This document shows, in pieces, positions 32,471-44,800 of a stretch of DNA of 64,000 nt. The position numbers and the translations under genes are program-made. Below the pieces are notes generated by a model that was not told the DNA's origin, ran no database searches, and saw nothing but the letters and a program-made list of their open reading frames with translations. The DNA is from Tridacna crocea. Lineage: Eukaryota; Mollusca; Bivalvia; Cardiida; Cardiidae. Position 1 is the first letter of the stretch; every line of letters starts with the position of its first letter. Where the stretch lies: the NCBI GenBank assembly GCA_943736015.1, contig OX031070.1:20419673-20483672 (forward strand). The letters are read 5' to 3'.

Positions 32471-32643
32471 GATTTTGCTAGTATGCCGTTAATCCCTCAT
32501 TTTTTCCTTTTCAGATACACTCCAAGAACAACAAGCTATAGCAACAGTACGAACAAAAGGGAATTTCTTCATCAAGATTACTGAAGCTGCTAGGTGGAAT
32601 TTACGCTCCATACTGAATACTAAACGCTTACCATTACCGGTAC

Positions 32644-32873
32644 TTAACCCTTTACTAAACAATCCCTGGTTTTTACCACCAAGGAAAAAGAAGCCTTCTG
32701 AAAGCATCATGGGAAAAGTAGTAAATGCTTGTAACCAACATTGTCTCCTTTTTTCACAATGTTTTCTACGCTTCTAAGATCAAGTTTCAGTGTTTGAGTC
32801 ACATTTATTCTGTCGTCTGCAAATGCTTTCAATTTCAACCAGTCTAAAATTTTGTTGTTTGGTTATCACTTAA
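32644..32873 (+). mobile_element. Type I TTAA MITE
   Basis: Full length; its right TTAA is also the left TTAA of a 553-bp unit. Confidence 0.82.
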
Positions 32874-33422
32874 TGGTGGGTATTTAGAATTTTCACATCT
32901 CACCAAATTAAAAAAATATATATATCACTGAAATTTATATGAAAAAATAATACAAATCATAAATAATTAAGACTCATAAAATTACAAAAAAAAATTTTTT
33001 TTTGATGGTGTTCCCTTAAAAGGCTACGTTACTAAGCCTCTTAGGGTATTTTTAGATTTCGTGCCAAAAGTCAATAAAGCATTGTTGGAATGTCAAGTGA
33101 CTGGCACATGACTAATAATGCTTAATTTCCATTGCATAACAAACATGTAATAATTATTTTCTATAATGCCTTCAGACACTTTGTTTGAAACTTCATCTGT
33201 GTATTCCTGTATGTAAATGAGTGAATTGATTGTCTAAGAATAGAATGTGTCTCCCATTGGTGTCAACCTGGGCCGTAGTAAATCTCTAATTTCTCGTGTT
33301 GGCAGATGGTTTGCGACAACTTGAGTTTTATGAACACAAACTAAAAGGCTTTGGGAGTGTAAGGATGATCTTTTTGCATTTTTGTAAAATTTCCATCCCA
33401 AAATCTGAAGGGCCAACTTTAA
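32870..33422 (+). mobile_element. 553-bp TTAA-flanked element, unit 1
   Basis: Begins TTAATGGTGGGTATTTAG and ends GGGCCAACTTTAA, with a short inverted end (AAGGTGG/CCACCTT in better copies). Non-coding, with an AT-rich interior and gttcccttaaaaggctacg. It shares its left TTAA with the MITE before it and its right TTAA with unit 2. Confidence 0.6.
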
Positions 33423-33925
33423 AGGTGGGTATTTATAATTTTCAAATCTCACCAAATTAAAAAAAATATATATCAATGAAATTTATATGAAAAAACAATA
33501 CAAATCATCTATAATTAAGAATCAGAAAATTCAAAAAAAAATTTTTTTTTTTGATGGTATTCCCTTAAAAGGCTACGTAGCCTCTTAAGGCATTTTTAGA
33601 TTTCGCGCCAAAAATAAAAAAAAGCATTGTGGGAATGTCAAGTGACTGGCATTATACAGTGACTACTGACACTTAAATTCCATAACATAACTAACATGTA
33701 ATTATTTTCCATGATGTCTTCTTCAGAGGCTATGTTTGAAGCTTCGTCTGTATATTTCCGGTATGCGTAAAAATAGACCATGTTTCCCGTTGGTGTCGAC
33801 CTGGGCCATAGTAAATCTCTAATTTGTCTTGTTGTCGGATGGTTTTCGACCACTGAGGTTTTATGAATGAAAATTGAATGGCTTTGGGAGTATAAGGATG
33901 AATTTTTTCTGTTTTTGCAAAATTT
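33419..33925 (+). mobile_element. 553-bp TTAA-flanked element, unit 2, 3'-truncated
   Basis: Begins TTTAAAGGTGGGTATTTATA. It runs like unit 1 to ttttgcaaaattttc, where sequence homologous to copy 1 (21428 onward) takes over, so about 40 bp of the right end is missing. Confidence 0.55.
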
Positions 33926-34260
33926 TCAAATATTTTGATAATTTCTTTTATGCACATTGAATTTGGACAAGTCTGATTGTCTTTTAACCTGATCAATCCT
34001 AACTTTCAACAATCTGGAAACAAATGGCTTTCAAGAAGCAGTTGCAGACAACAATTTTTTTGTTGCTCAAATGGAGAGATTTTTTTTTACATGGGGTAGC
34101 AAACATTTCGGGAAAAGGAGAAAATACTGATTAGCATCTACTTTTCCCATAATGTTTTCAGAAAGCTTTATTTTTCAGGGTCATTCAAAGTCAGAATTCT
34201 ATGGTCAAGAATTAAATAATTTTACTAAGTGATTGTATAATTTCTTCAACAATTACCCAT

Positions 34261-34813
34261 TTAAAGGTGGGTATTTAGAATGTTTACATCTCACCAAAGT
34301 AAAAGATATATATATCACTGAAATTTATATGAAAAAATAATACAAATCATCAATAATTAAGACTCATAAAAATTACAAAAAAAAATTTTTCGATGGTGTT
34401 CCCCTAAAAGGCTACGTAACCTCTTAAGTTTTTTTTAGGTTTCCCACCAAAAATCAATATAGCATTTTGGAAATGTCAAGTGACTGGCACGTGTCTAATA
34501 ATGCTTAAACTCCATTACATAACAAACATGTCATAATTATTTTCCATAGTGTCTTCTTAGGACGCTATATTTAAAAAACTTTGTCTGTGTATTCCTGTAT
34601 GTAAAGGAGCGAATTGATCATCTAAAAATAGAACGAGTCTCCCGTTGGTGTCAACCTGGGCCGAAGTAAATCTCTAATTTCTCGTGTTGTCAGATGGTTT
34701 TCGACTATTAGGGTTTTATGAACGCAAATTAAAAGGCTTTGGGAGTATAAGGATGATTTTTTTTTTGCATTTTTGTAAAATTTTCATCCCAAAATCTGAA
34801 GGGCCACCTTTAA
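34261..34813 (+). mobile_element. 553-bp TTAA-flanked element, unit 3
   Basis: Begins TTAAAGGTGGGTATTTAG and ends GGGCCACCTTTAA. It sits at the exact TTAA that is empty in duplication copy 1 (21767-21770), giving a direct empty-site comparison. Confidence 0.7.
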
Positions 34814-35586
34814 GAGTGGGTATTTAGAATTTTCACATCTCACCAAATCGAAAAATATATATATCACTGAAATTTATATGAAAAAATAATACAAATCATA
34901 AATAATTAAGATTCATAAAATTACAAAAAAAATTTTTTTTGATTGTGATCCCTTAAAAGGCTACATAGCCTCTTAACCCATTACCACTCAATCCCTACTT
35001 TTGACGCCCCTGAGAAAGAAGCCTTTTGAAAACACTGTGGGAAAAGGAGAAAATGCTGGTTACCAGCATTTTCTCCTTTTCCCACACTGTTTTCTATCCT
35101 TCCCAGAACAAATTTCTATTTTTCAGTCACCTTTATTTTGTCGTCTGCAAATGCTTTCAATTTGGACCAGTCCAAAATTGTCTCGTGTGGTAATGAGTTA
35201 AGGTAATTTAAGATTTCGCACCAAAAACCAATAAAGCATTTTGGAAATGTCAAGTGACTGGCATGTGACTCATAGCACTTAAATTCCATTACAGAACAAA
35301 AATGCGATAATTATTTTCCATAATGTCTTTTTCGGATGCTATGTTTGAAGCTTCGTCTGTGTATATTCCTGACTATGCAAATGAGTGAATTGATCATCTA
35401 AAAATAGAACGTGTCTCCTGTTGGTGACAACCTGGGCTGTAATAAATCTCTAATTTCTCGTGTTGGCGGATGGTTTTCGACTACTGGGGTTTTATGAATG
35501 AAAATTAAAAAGCTGTGGAAGTATAAGGATGGTTTTTTTTGTATTTTTGTAAAATTTCGTCCCAAACTCTGAAGGGCCACCTTTAA
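34810..35586 (+). mobile_element. 553-bp TTAA-flanked element, unit 4, with nested MITE
   Basis: Shares its left TTAA with unit 3 and ends CCACCTTTAA, after which the copy 1 flank (tttactgtttta) resumes. Without the nested MITE (34973-35201) its length is again about 550 bp. Confidence 0.65.
34973..35201 (+). mobile_element. Type I TTAA MITE nested in a 553-bp unit
   Basis: TTAA duplicated exactly. Removing the element plus one TTAA rejoins cctcTTAAgg as in sister units. Confidence 0.92.
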
Positions 35587-35803
35587 TTTACTGTTTTATT
35601 CTCATTATTTTAATTTTTGTGTACCTGTCTATGGTGTCCTGAAAATAACTGCTCATATTAAAAGCATTCATTTGCAACAGCTACAAAGTTAATAGGTGCA
35701 GATATAAATGTATTGACCTTAGTCTCGAAATAAGTGGATACGAAAGCTCATGAAATCTAAAGACATGTGGTACGAATCTACACTTTGTTTTGGTTGGAGC
35801 GTC

Positions 35804-35880
35804 ATGGCGGACTTGTACGAACCTGATGTGGGAACTGCGTATTATCGCTCAGCAGACCCCGTTAAAAACCTTAAAATCAG
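35804..35880 (+). CDS. MKS1: MKS1 exon 1 (start codon)
   Basis: ATG in gcgtcATGG opens MADLYEPDVGTAYYRSADP, like the human DTGEAVYRSRDP N-terminus. The donor is ATCAG|GTAAAT, leaving two bases. Confidence 0.93.
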
Positions 35881-38800
35881 GTAAATCAAATTATTTGTGG
35901 TCGTAATCAATACAAGGTGTCCAAAACTACAGAAATTTAGCTAATTTGATGCATAAAACTCAAAGAAATGTCAAACGTTGCCACTGTTGTTAAGGTAAAC
36001 TTGTGGGTGGAGTAAAGTATGCTACCGAATGAAATTAAACTTACATTTGATAAACTAGTGAACAACTGGTAACAAGCATTTTCTCCTTTTCCCACTATGT
36101 TTTCTATCTATTTCAAGAAAAAGTGCTGTCATGTGGAAAAAAAAAAATTGAATTGTGTATTGTATTTGTAGTGGTGGGCCGATGATCTACAATAGTCGAA
36201 AGTCATTTGCTTTTGGCTTACGATTCCGATAATCAATCGAGAAATACCGGAATCTATTGTAGTCGGTTCTAAACTGGCTTGATGCCAAAACTGAAATTCC
36301 GGTTTTTAGCGCTTGGTTTTGTGACTATTACTAATCACAATCTTGAATTAAACATAGTGAATAACAAACACGAAAATTTACCTTAAAAGTAAGAAAGAAA
36401 TCTTTGACCATGGATGTCTCGACAAAAGTTGACTACTTGGCAAGCTTCTCATTTGATCCCTGAGCTCGGGTTTTGACATTTAGAAATTTGAAACGACATG
36501 TTTTTGAGAATGATAGGTATCTGCCTAAAAGTGAATCTTAGGCATAAAATTATCGTCTAGAAGACTAGAACTTCATGTAACCTAGCTTTCCCGCATCCGG
36601 CAGAAATATGGGCTAAACAAGATCAGTGTAAAATGGGATGGACACACAGATGATGATGAAGCTGGCAAGTAATTTATTACAATGTAATAAGGTGTTAATC
36701 CTCTTATCTAGTGCAAAGTGACAGATTTTTAAGTTACTTGCTATTCAAACTGACTAATTAATGTCAAATCAGGTAGTAATTTTGATTTTACAGTCAGTTA
36801 TTTTGTCCTCTACAAAATGCTTTCAATTTGGACCAGTCTATAAATCTGTTGTTCGGTAATGAGTTAAAATCTGTTTCACTTGTTCTTTAAGTGTGAAAAT
36901 AGACAGAATCACATCCTCTGCCCTTGTTCCTCAAGTAGCCAAGACTGCAGATGCAGAGCCAAAAGATCTTTCCAAACAAGGGATTAAAGACAAGGAGGGG
37001 ATGGTCATTGGTTGGCAGCAAAAGGTTTTTAGTCAGGTACAATATTTATTTTTGAAACATGCTATGAGAAAAGAAGACTTAACCCTTTACCCCATAAGGC
37101 ATTTCTATGGTATCTCTAATTGACCCTAAATAACGGCAAAGATGAAGCTGTTTCTTATGTGTATATGACACGTTTTGATACCAGAGAAAACATTGTGGCA
37201 AAAGGTGAAATTGCTTGTCACAAGCAATTTTACCGATTGCCACAATGTTTTCCAAAGGCTCCTACAAGCAATGCGTAGAAATGAGTATCTATGGAGTAAA
37301 AGGGTTAATGTATCTGTGTAAAGTGTCGACCCAGGTCAGCCAGGCTGACCCGGATTGAAAGTTTTCGCTATTTGACAATTTTCTGTAACCCATGGACCAG
37401 TTTACTTAATATTTAGGCAGTTATCTAAAAATTGGCTTTTGTGGATCAATAATTATGTGATGACTAGCTTACTATCATGGATCATTGAGTTGCATTAAGC
37501 TCCTTTTGTCAGAGCATGGCTCATTTCATTTAGGATCTAGAAAACTTGATCCTTACTCGGCCGAGCCGTTGTCCACTTCAAACAATTTCTATTAACAATT
37601 AGGGTTTAAGCTTTACTAGTTGTGCCAAAACTTAAAATGAATTACATGATGACAAAAATGTATGATAGATGGGAAAGTATCATCTTGACCTGGATAGCAA
37701 ACACTGTGGTTAAAGAAGCAGTAACATATCTCAGACAGGTGTTTTTTTTCTCAAAGTTTGTCAAAGTTGTCAACTGCAGTGATGTCTGAAAAGATATTTA
37801 ACCCTTTCCCAAACAATCCCTGGTTTTTACGACCCTGAGATAGAAGCCTTTTGAAAACATTGTGGGAAAAGGAGAAAATGCTGGTAACCAGCATTTTCTC
37901 CTTTTCCCACCATGTTTTCTACCCCGGTGGAAACAAATTTCAATTTTTGTGTTACATTTATTTTGGCGTCTGCAAGTGTTTTGAATTTGGACCAGTCTAT
38001 AATTTTGTCATTTGGGAAAGGGTTAAATAGTACTTGGATAATGTAGGGATCTCAGTAATTAATTTTATAAAAAATATGATACAGGTAGACAAATACTGGG
38101 CCTGAGCATCTTTGCAAGCCAAGGATACTTAGGTAGTATGTAATGACCTAAGTTATTAGGTTATATCTAATAAGTATCCTTGGCTTTCAAAGATGGGGCC
38201 TGAGTTACATTTTGTGTATTCTAGGGGAGAATCCATATGATAATGAACTGGAGTTTGAATAAATACTTGAGAGCAGTTTAAAGGTGATAAAATACATTTA
38301 AAAGTATCAACTCTTGTCAGCCTGCACAAGTTTACCCGAATGAATGTTTTTTTCTTTCAGTAAATTTTCTTCATATCAGAGGACTCTTCTCTCTCATGAT
38401 TTAGCCAGATTTAAGATCAAGTTGTACCAAATAATGTATTCCATAGATGCATTAACTCTTTACCACACAATCCCGACTTTAAAAATCCCTGTGAAAGAAG
38501 CCTTTTGAATACATTGTGGGAAAAGGAGAAAATGCTGGTAACCAGCATTTTCTCCTTTTTCCCACAATGTTTTCTTCCCTTCCTAAAACAGATTTTAATT
38601 CTTTAGTCACATTCATTTTGTTGTCTGCAAATTAAAACACCCCAAAGATACCGATAATCATTATTTCTATGTCTTTCCAGAGAGAATTAGAATTGTACAG
38701 CAATGAAAGTAATTGTTTCTCGCCTATTGAAAAGAAATACCACAAGGAAGTTACTGCTATTATGTAAGTAAAGACAAAATACAAATAGGTGGGTCAGGAT

Positions 38801-41800
38801 AACCAAGTTTTAAACTGATTCATATTGTTAGCACCTGCAGACGATAAATATGGACAAAATGATGTGAGTTATCTATGAAAGGCTTGAAGACAACTGATTC
38901 TTTGCCATGCAATCCTAAGTTTAAATGACCTTAAAGGAAAATGCCTTTAACCCATTACCAAACGACAATATTTAAGGCTTGTCCAAATCGAAAGCATTTG
39001 CAAACGACAAAATAAAAGTGACTGAAAATTTGAAATTTGTTTTGTGAAGGGTAGAAAACATTGTGGGAAAAGGAGAAAATGCTGGTTACCAGCATTTTCT
39101 CCTTTTCTCACAATGTTTTCTAAAGGCTTCTTTCTCAGGGGCATCAAAAGTAGGGATTGTGTGGTAATGGGTTAAAAAACATTGTGAGAAAAGGAGAAAT
39201 CTCTTATAATAATCAATTCCTCCTTTTTCCATGATGTTTTCTACCATATCAGAAAACATATGTTAATTTGTATCATTTTCAAATTTGTCTTCATCAGATC
39301 CTTTCGATTTTTAGAAGTCTAAAACTTTGTCATATGGCAAAAGATAATGGGAAAAGGCAAATAGAATTTCCTCCTTTTCTCTTTATGTTTCAAATTTCCT
39401 AAGTTCTTCAGGAATATGATGCAAGGGATTATTATGTAGAGTTTCAGTGCATTACCGCAGTGTCAGCTTTTTTCTCTTGCAGTAGATTACTTGTTTGATC
39501 ATTGATTGAAGTATTTAAAAATCAGTAGAGTTTACCTGCTTATTTTTGCAGATTTTTTTTAACTCCTTTACTCCATAGATACTCATTTCTACACATTGCT
39601 TGTAGGAGCCTTAAGAAAACATTGTGGCAAAAGGTGAAATTGCTCATGACGAGCAATTTCACCTTTTGTCACAATATTTTCTATGCTATCAAAAGGCGTC
39701 ATATACACATAAGAAACGGCTTCATCCTTGCTGTTATTTAGGGTCAATTAGAGATGCCATAGAAATGCCTTATGGTGTAAAGGGTTAACAGAAAGGGAGT
39801 ATCTGGTTGCTTGTTCAGATTTGAGAAAACCATACAGCAAGAAAAATTGGACTCTAATACTCTACCACATGTCAAAACTTTAAAATTATCCATATTGAAT
39901 ACATTTGCAGATGGCAAATCTAGTAGCATTTTCTCCTATTCCAACATTGTTTTCATAAAAGTAATTCTACAGGTTTGCTATGACAGAATTGTAAATTGGA
40001 GTTCAAAACTACTGTTTTACAAAAGAGATTTTTATAGAATAACTTTTAGGACTGTTTAAATGTCATCCTGACTTTTTTTTGCCTGTATATTTTTGTTCTT
40101 TTTCATTTCCTCCACCAGAAACAGGGAAAAACCCAACAACAGAATCTTTACCTATGTGGATCATGACAAGTTTTCCCAAGAAGATGAGGTAATTATTTCT
40201 TAAGATATACTTTATTAACCCTTTACCAAACAACCCCTGGTTTTTAGGAGGAAGAAGCCTTCTAAAAACATTGTGGGAAAAGGAGAAAATGCAGGTAACC
40301 AGCATTTTCTCCTTTTCTCACATTGTTTTCTACTCTTCTTAAGTTAAGTTTTAAATTTTAAAGCACATTTTGTTGTCTGCATATGCTTTCAAAGTTAGAC
40401 AAGTCTAAAACTTTGTCGTTTGGTAAAGAGTTAACCTATTACCACACAATCCCTACTTTTGAAGACCCTGAGAAAGAAGCCATTAGAAAACAATGTGGGA
40501 AAAGAAAAAAATGCTGGTAACCAGCATTTTCTCATTTTCCCACAATGTTTTCTACCCTCCACAAAACAAATTTCAAATTTTCAGTCACTTTTATTTTGTC
40601 GTCTGCAAATGCTTTCAATTTTGACAAGCCTAAAACAATGTCATTTGGTAAAGAGTTAACTCACAAAGTATGAAGAGCAAAAGTTGTTATGAAGACAGTG
40701 AAATGATGACCAGCCTGTAGTGGACATAGCAGATCAAGACCAGACTGCATAGTGCATATGATGTGTAACTTGCATGTACAAAGTGTGCTATTTTGTAATT
40801 ATTCTGGTAAACATAATCTTGAAATTTCAATTAAAAGATCCATTTTCCTGACCAAATACATGTATGTCTGCGTATTTTTACTCCTTAACAAACAATCCTT
40901 AATACTTAAGAGATTGAGGAGAAAAGCGTTTTAAAACATTGTGCAAAAAGGGAAAAAATGGTAACCAGCATTTCTCCTCTTCTAAAAAGGTTTCAAATTA
41001 AAGTATCCAAACTTTTGTCAGTCCTAAGCTATGAGACCTTTCTCAGTGATGAGGATAAGTGTGCAGGTATAGAGTTTTCCAATGCCAGTGGTGAGTATCA
41101 CAAAGTTTTTTAACCCTTTACTAGACAATCCATGTTTTTACGACTCTGTGATGGATGCCTTATAAAAATATTGTGGAAAGAGGAGAGAATTTCTCCTCTT
41201 CCCACATTGTTTTCTACCCTACTCAACACAAATTTCTATATTAGACTTGTGTTTATTTTGTTGACTGCAGTTGCTTTCAATTTGGACAAGTATAAAATTT
41301 TGTCGTCTGGTAAAGAGTTAATTGATGAAGAAAACTATATGTATGGAGTACCTATTAACCCATTACCACCCAATCCCTACTTTTGATGCCCCTGAGAAAG
41401 AAGCCTTTAGAAAACATTATTGGAAAAGGAGAAAATGCTCCTTTTTCCACAATGTATATTTTCCAAAGTCTCCTACAAGCAATACGTAGAAATGAGTATC
41501 TAAGGAGTAAAGGGTTAAGGTTTAGAGAGAACTTATGTTGAATGCTTGTTTCCTTCCCTCTAGGCACTTGATTTCCTTACTTCCTCCCCAAATGAGCAGC
41601 CATCTTTTCTAGCAGACAAAATGACACATCTGAGAAAAAGGAAAATTGGTCTTGGGAAACAGAGAATAGCAAGGTAAATTTTGTCATAGAATTTTATCAG
41701 TACTAAGCATTGCTTTTAGGTTTTAAGTATTTAACACAGAACCAGACAGGCTTTTCATAGACTGACTAGCAAATTTTATAAACTCTAGCAAATTTTATAA

Positions 41801-44800
41801 AATATAGCAGAAGAAAAAAAAAATATGAAAGGAAAAAAAAAAATGAATCTGTTTTTGATTGAGAACATTGTTGGTAAAGGAGCATGTGCATGTCACAAGT
41901 ATTTCCCCCTTTTCTCTAAGTATTTCCAAAAGCTATCTACTTCAAGTATGTAACATTTACTCTATCCTAACAGGTTGACCTATGAGAATTCATAATCTTA
42001 CACAAAGTAGATTCTCAGAAAAATAATTTTAAAGATGACAGGATATTGTCTTGGCCATAAATACTTGTATACTAAAGTTTAAGGTGTGGATCCTCATTAT
42101 TTTTCTTTCAATTTGTAATATGCAGGCAAAAAGTGTTGTATAGCACATTTTACTAAGTCATTTAGCTATTTTTGGCACACTTCAAGAAATAATTATACCC
42201 CCCAAAACTCTGTTTGGGGGGTATGTAGGAGTCAGCTTGTCGGTCTTTGTCGGTCGGTCTGTAGCTTTTTGTCCGCTCTATTTCTCATAAACTACTGGAC
42301 GAATTTTATTCAAACTTCACAGGTAAACTCAGTATCAAGCAGAGATGTGCATATGAAATGTTGGTTATGGTTAATTGATTTTTCACTGAGTTATGGCCCT
42401 TTCATGAAATTTCTTGTCCGCTCTTTTTCTCATCAACTATTGAACAGATTTGGTTCAAACTACACGAAAAGACTCAGTATCAAGCAGAGATGTGCATATC
42501 CTATTTTGGTAATGGTTTATTTAGGTTTCATGGAGTTATGGCCCTTTGATGATTCTGGACAAATTTCTTTTTCATACTTGAATTTTGTCCGGAGCATATC
42601 TCCAAAACTATACTAGCTAGGGTTATGAAATTTTATGGGTGGATAGATCTCATCAAGGGGAAGTGCAGTGCACAGGAATCATAACTCTTGCTCGCTTAAT
42701 TTTTGAGTTATTGCCCTTTGTTGTTTTTTTTTATACTTGAATTTTGTTCGGAGCGTATCTCCAAAACTATACTAGCTACAGTTATGAAATTTCATGGGTG
42801 GATAGATCTCACCAAGGGGGAGTGCAGTGCACAGGAATTATAACTCTTGCTTGCTTAATTTTTGAGTCATTGTCCTTTGTCGTTTTTAATACTTGAATTT
42901 GGTCCGGAACATATCTCCAAAACTATACTAGCAAGGGTTATGAAATTTCATGGCTGGATAGATCTCACCAAGGGGGGGGTGCAGTGCACAGGAATCATAA
43001 CTCCTGCTCGCTTAATTTTTGAGTTATTGCCCTTTGTCATTTTTGATACTTGAATTTGGTCCGGTGAATATCTCCAAAACTATTCAAGCTAGGGTTATGA
43101 AATTTCGTGGGTGGATAGATCTCATCAAGGGGGAGTGCAGTGCATAGGAATCATAACTGCTGCTCCCTTAATTTTTTAGTTATTGCCCTCTGTTGTTTTT
43201 TCATACTTGAATTTTGTCCGGAGTGTATCTCCAAAACTCTACTAGCTAGGGTTATGAAATTTCATGGATGGATAGATCTCATCAAGGGGGAGTGCAGTGC
43301 ACAGGAATCATAACTCTTGCTCGCTTAATTTTTAAATTATTGCCCTTTTTCGTTTTTCATACTTGAATTTTGTCCTGTGCATGCCCCAGCTTAACAACTT
43401 GGGTAAGACGGGCATATCTTGCGACAATTTGCCGCTCTTGTTCATCTCTTACTTTTGTACTCAACCAATCTGCATTCTGTGACAAAGACCTGTGTGGTTG
43501 CAAGGAGCTGGTGGGGGGTATGATCACGTTGAGTGATAGCTCTAGTTTTAACTACTACATGTAGATAGGGGTGGAGCCAAATCATTTTTCTTTCAATTTG
43601 TAATATGCTAACAAAGTGTGTTGTATATCACATTTCATTAACCCTTTACCAAACAATCCCTGGTTTTTACGGCCCTGAGAGAGAAGCCTTTTGAAAACAT
43701 TGTGGCATTTTCTCCCTTTCCCACAATGTTTTCAGAAGGCTTTTCTCTCAGGGTCTTTAAAATCAGGGATTGTTGGTAAAGGGTTAAGTTTTCCGTAAGG
43801 CTTTGTTTGAAAGACCAATTTGATATTTTGAACATTATACGCATGATTCAGAAATAAATGAGCATATATTTTAAACGTTTGTTGAATCATGCAGTCATGT
43901 AACCTAACTTTCAAGGCAACTATATCTTTACAAATGAATTTGATGACATCATTCAATTCATTCTTACAAATTTTTTTAGAAAGGATGGTTTGATGGGATT
44001 CAGGTAACAGGAAGTAGTGTGTGTTCACTTCTTCTCTTTCTATAGTTCATCTTTGTGTATTTATTGGTTTTTATGTTAATGTTAAAACCTCTTCTCTTTC
44101 TGTTTGCTATTACGACTGTTTTCACTGTTTCACAACATAATGTAATCACACGTGGGGGTCTCAATAAGGGGGAGTATTAATCAGAGGTGTGTACTATCAA
44201 TTATCATATACATGTACATGTACTCATTTAACCCTTTCCCAAACAATCCCTGGTTTTTACGGGTCAGGAATAGAAGCCTTTTGAAAACATTGTGGGAAAA
44301 AGAGAAAATGCTGGTTACCAGCATTTTTTCCCTTTCCACAATGTTTTCTATTCTGTCATATAGAAAAATCATCTTTTTAGGAACTGTTAATTTGTCACTG
44401 ACAAAATGCTTTAAATTATGTCTGGTCTAAAATTTGCAGTTTGGGAAAGGATTAACTCATTACCAAACAACAAAATCTTTGGCATGTCAAATTGAAAGCA
44501 TTTGCAGATGACAAAATAGAAGTGACTGAAAATTTGAAATTTGTTTTGTGAAGGGTAGAAAGCATTGTGGGAAAAGGAGAAATTGCTGGTTACCAGCATT
44601 TTCTCCTTTTCCCACAATGTTTTCTAAAGGCTCCTTTCTCAGGGTGGTCAAAAGTAGGGATTGTGTGGTAATGAGTTAAGGCAAAATATAATTGAAAATT
44701 CATTCATCACATATCAGCATGTCAAACGCCCTGTGTACCTCATGATTCATTCAGTTGTTATTCAAATTGGATTTTATGGATCTATAATTTTGTGATAACT

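Larger units (their letters stand above)
26262..32620 (+). pseudogene. Same unrecognised gene, duplicate copy 2, split and broken
   Basis: Exon 1 copy 26262-26351 has a TGA after MSPDDYF and a 4-bp deletion. Exon 2 copy 31526-31601 keeps its acceptor (aaatcag|AGTTTG) and FEKWIHTNNDVE but has a 2-bp length change and a stop. Exon 3 copy 32049-32129 is fully open (27 codons, ending TCAAGAAAG where copy 1 has a stop). Exon 4 copy from 32515 stops early at CTATAG. About 3.6 kb of foreign sequence separates exon 1 from the rest. The lesions differ from those in copy 1. Confidence 0.5.
23811..36965 (+). repeat. Tandem duplication, copy 2 (expanded by insertions, runs into MKS1)
   Basis: It begins within 10 bp of the end of the copied MKS1 exon 2 and ends within the real exon 2. 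It is longer than copy 1 because it took in MITEs (24183-25457), about 3.6 kb at 26506-30082, and 553-bp TTAA-flanked units at 32870-35586. It contains the working MKS1 exon 1. Confidence 0.75.
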
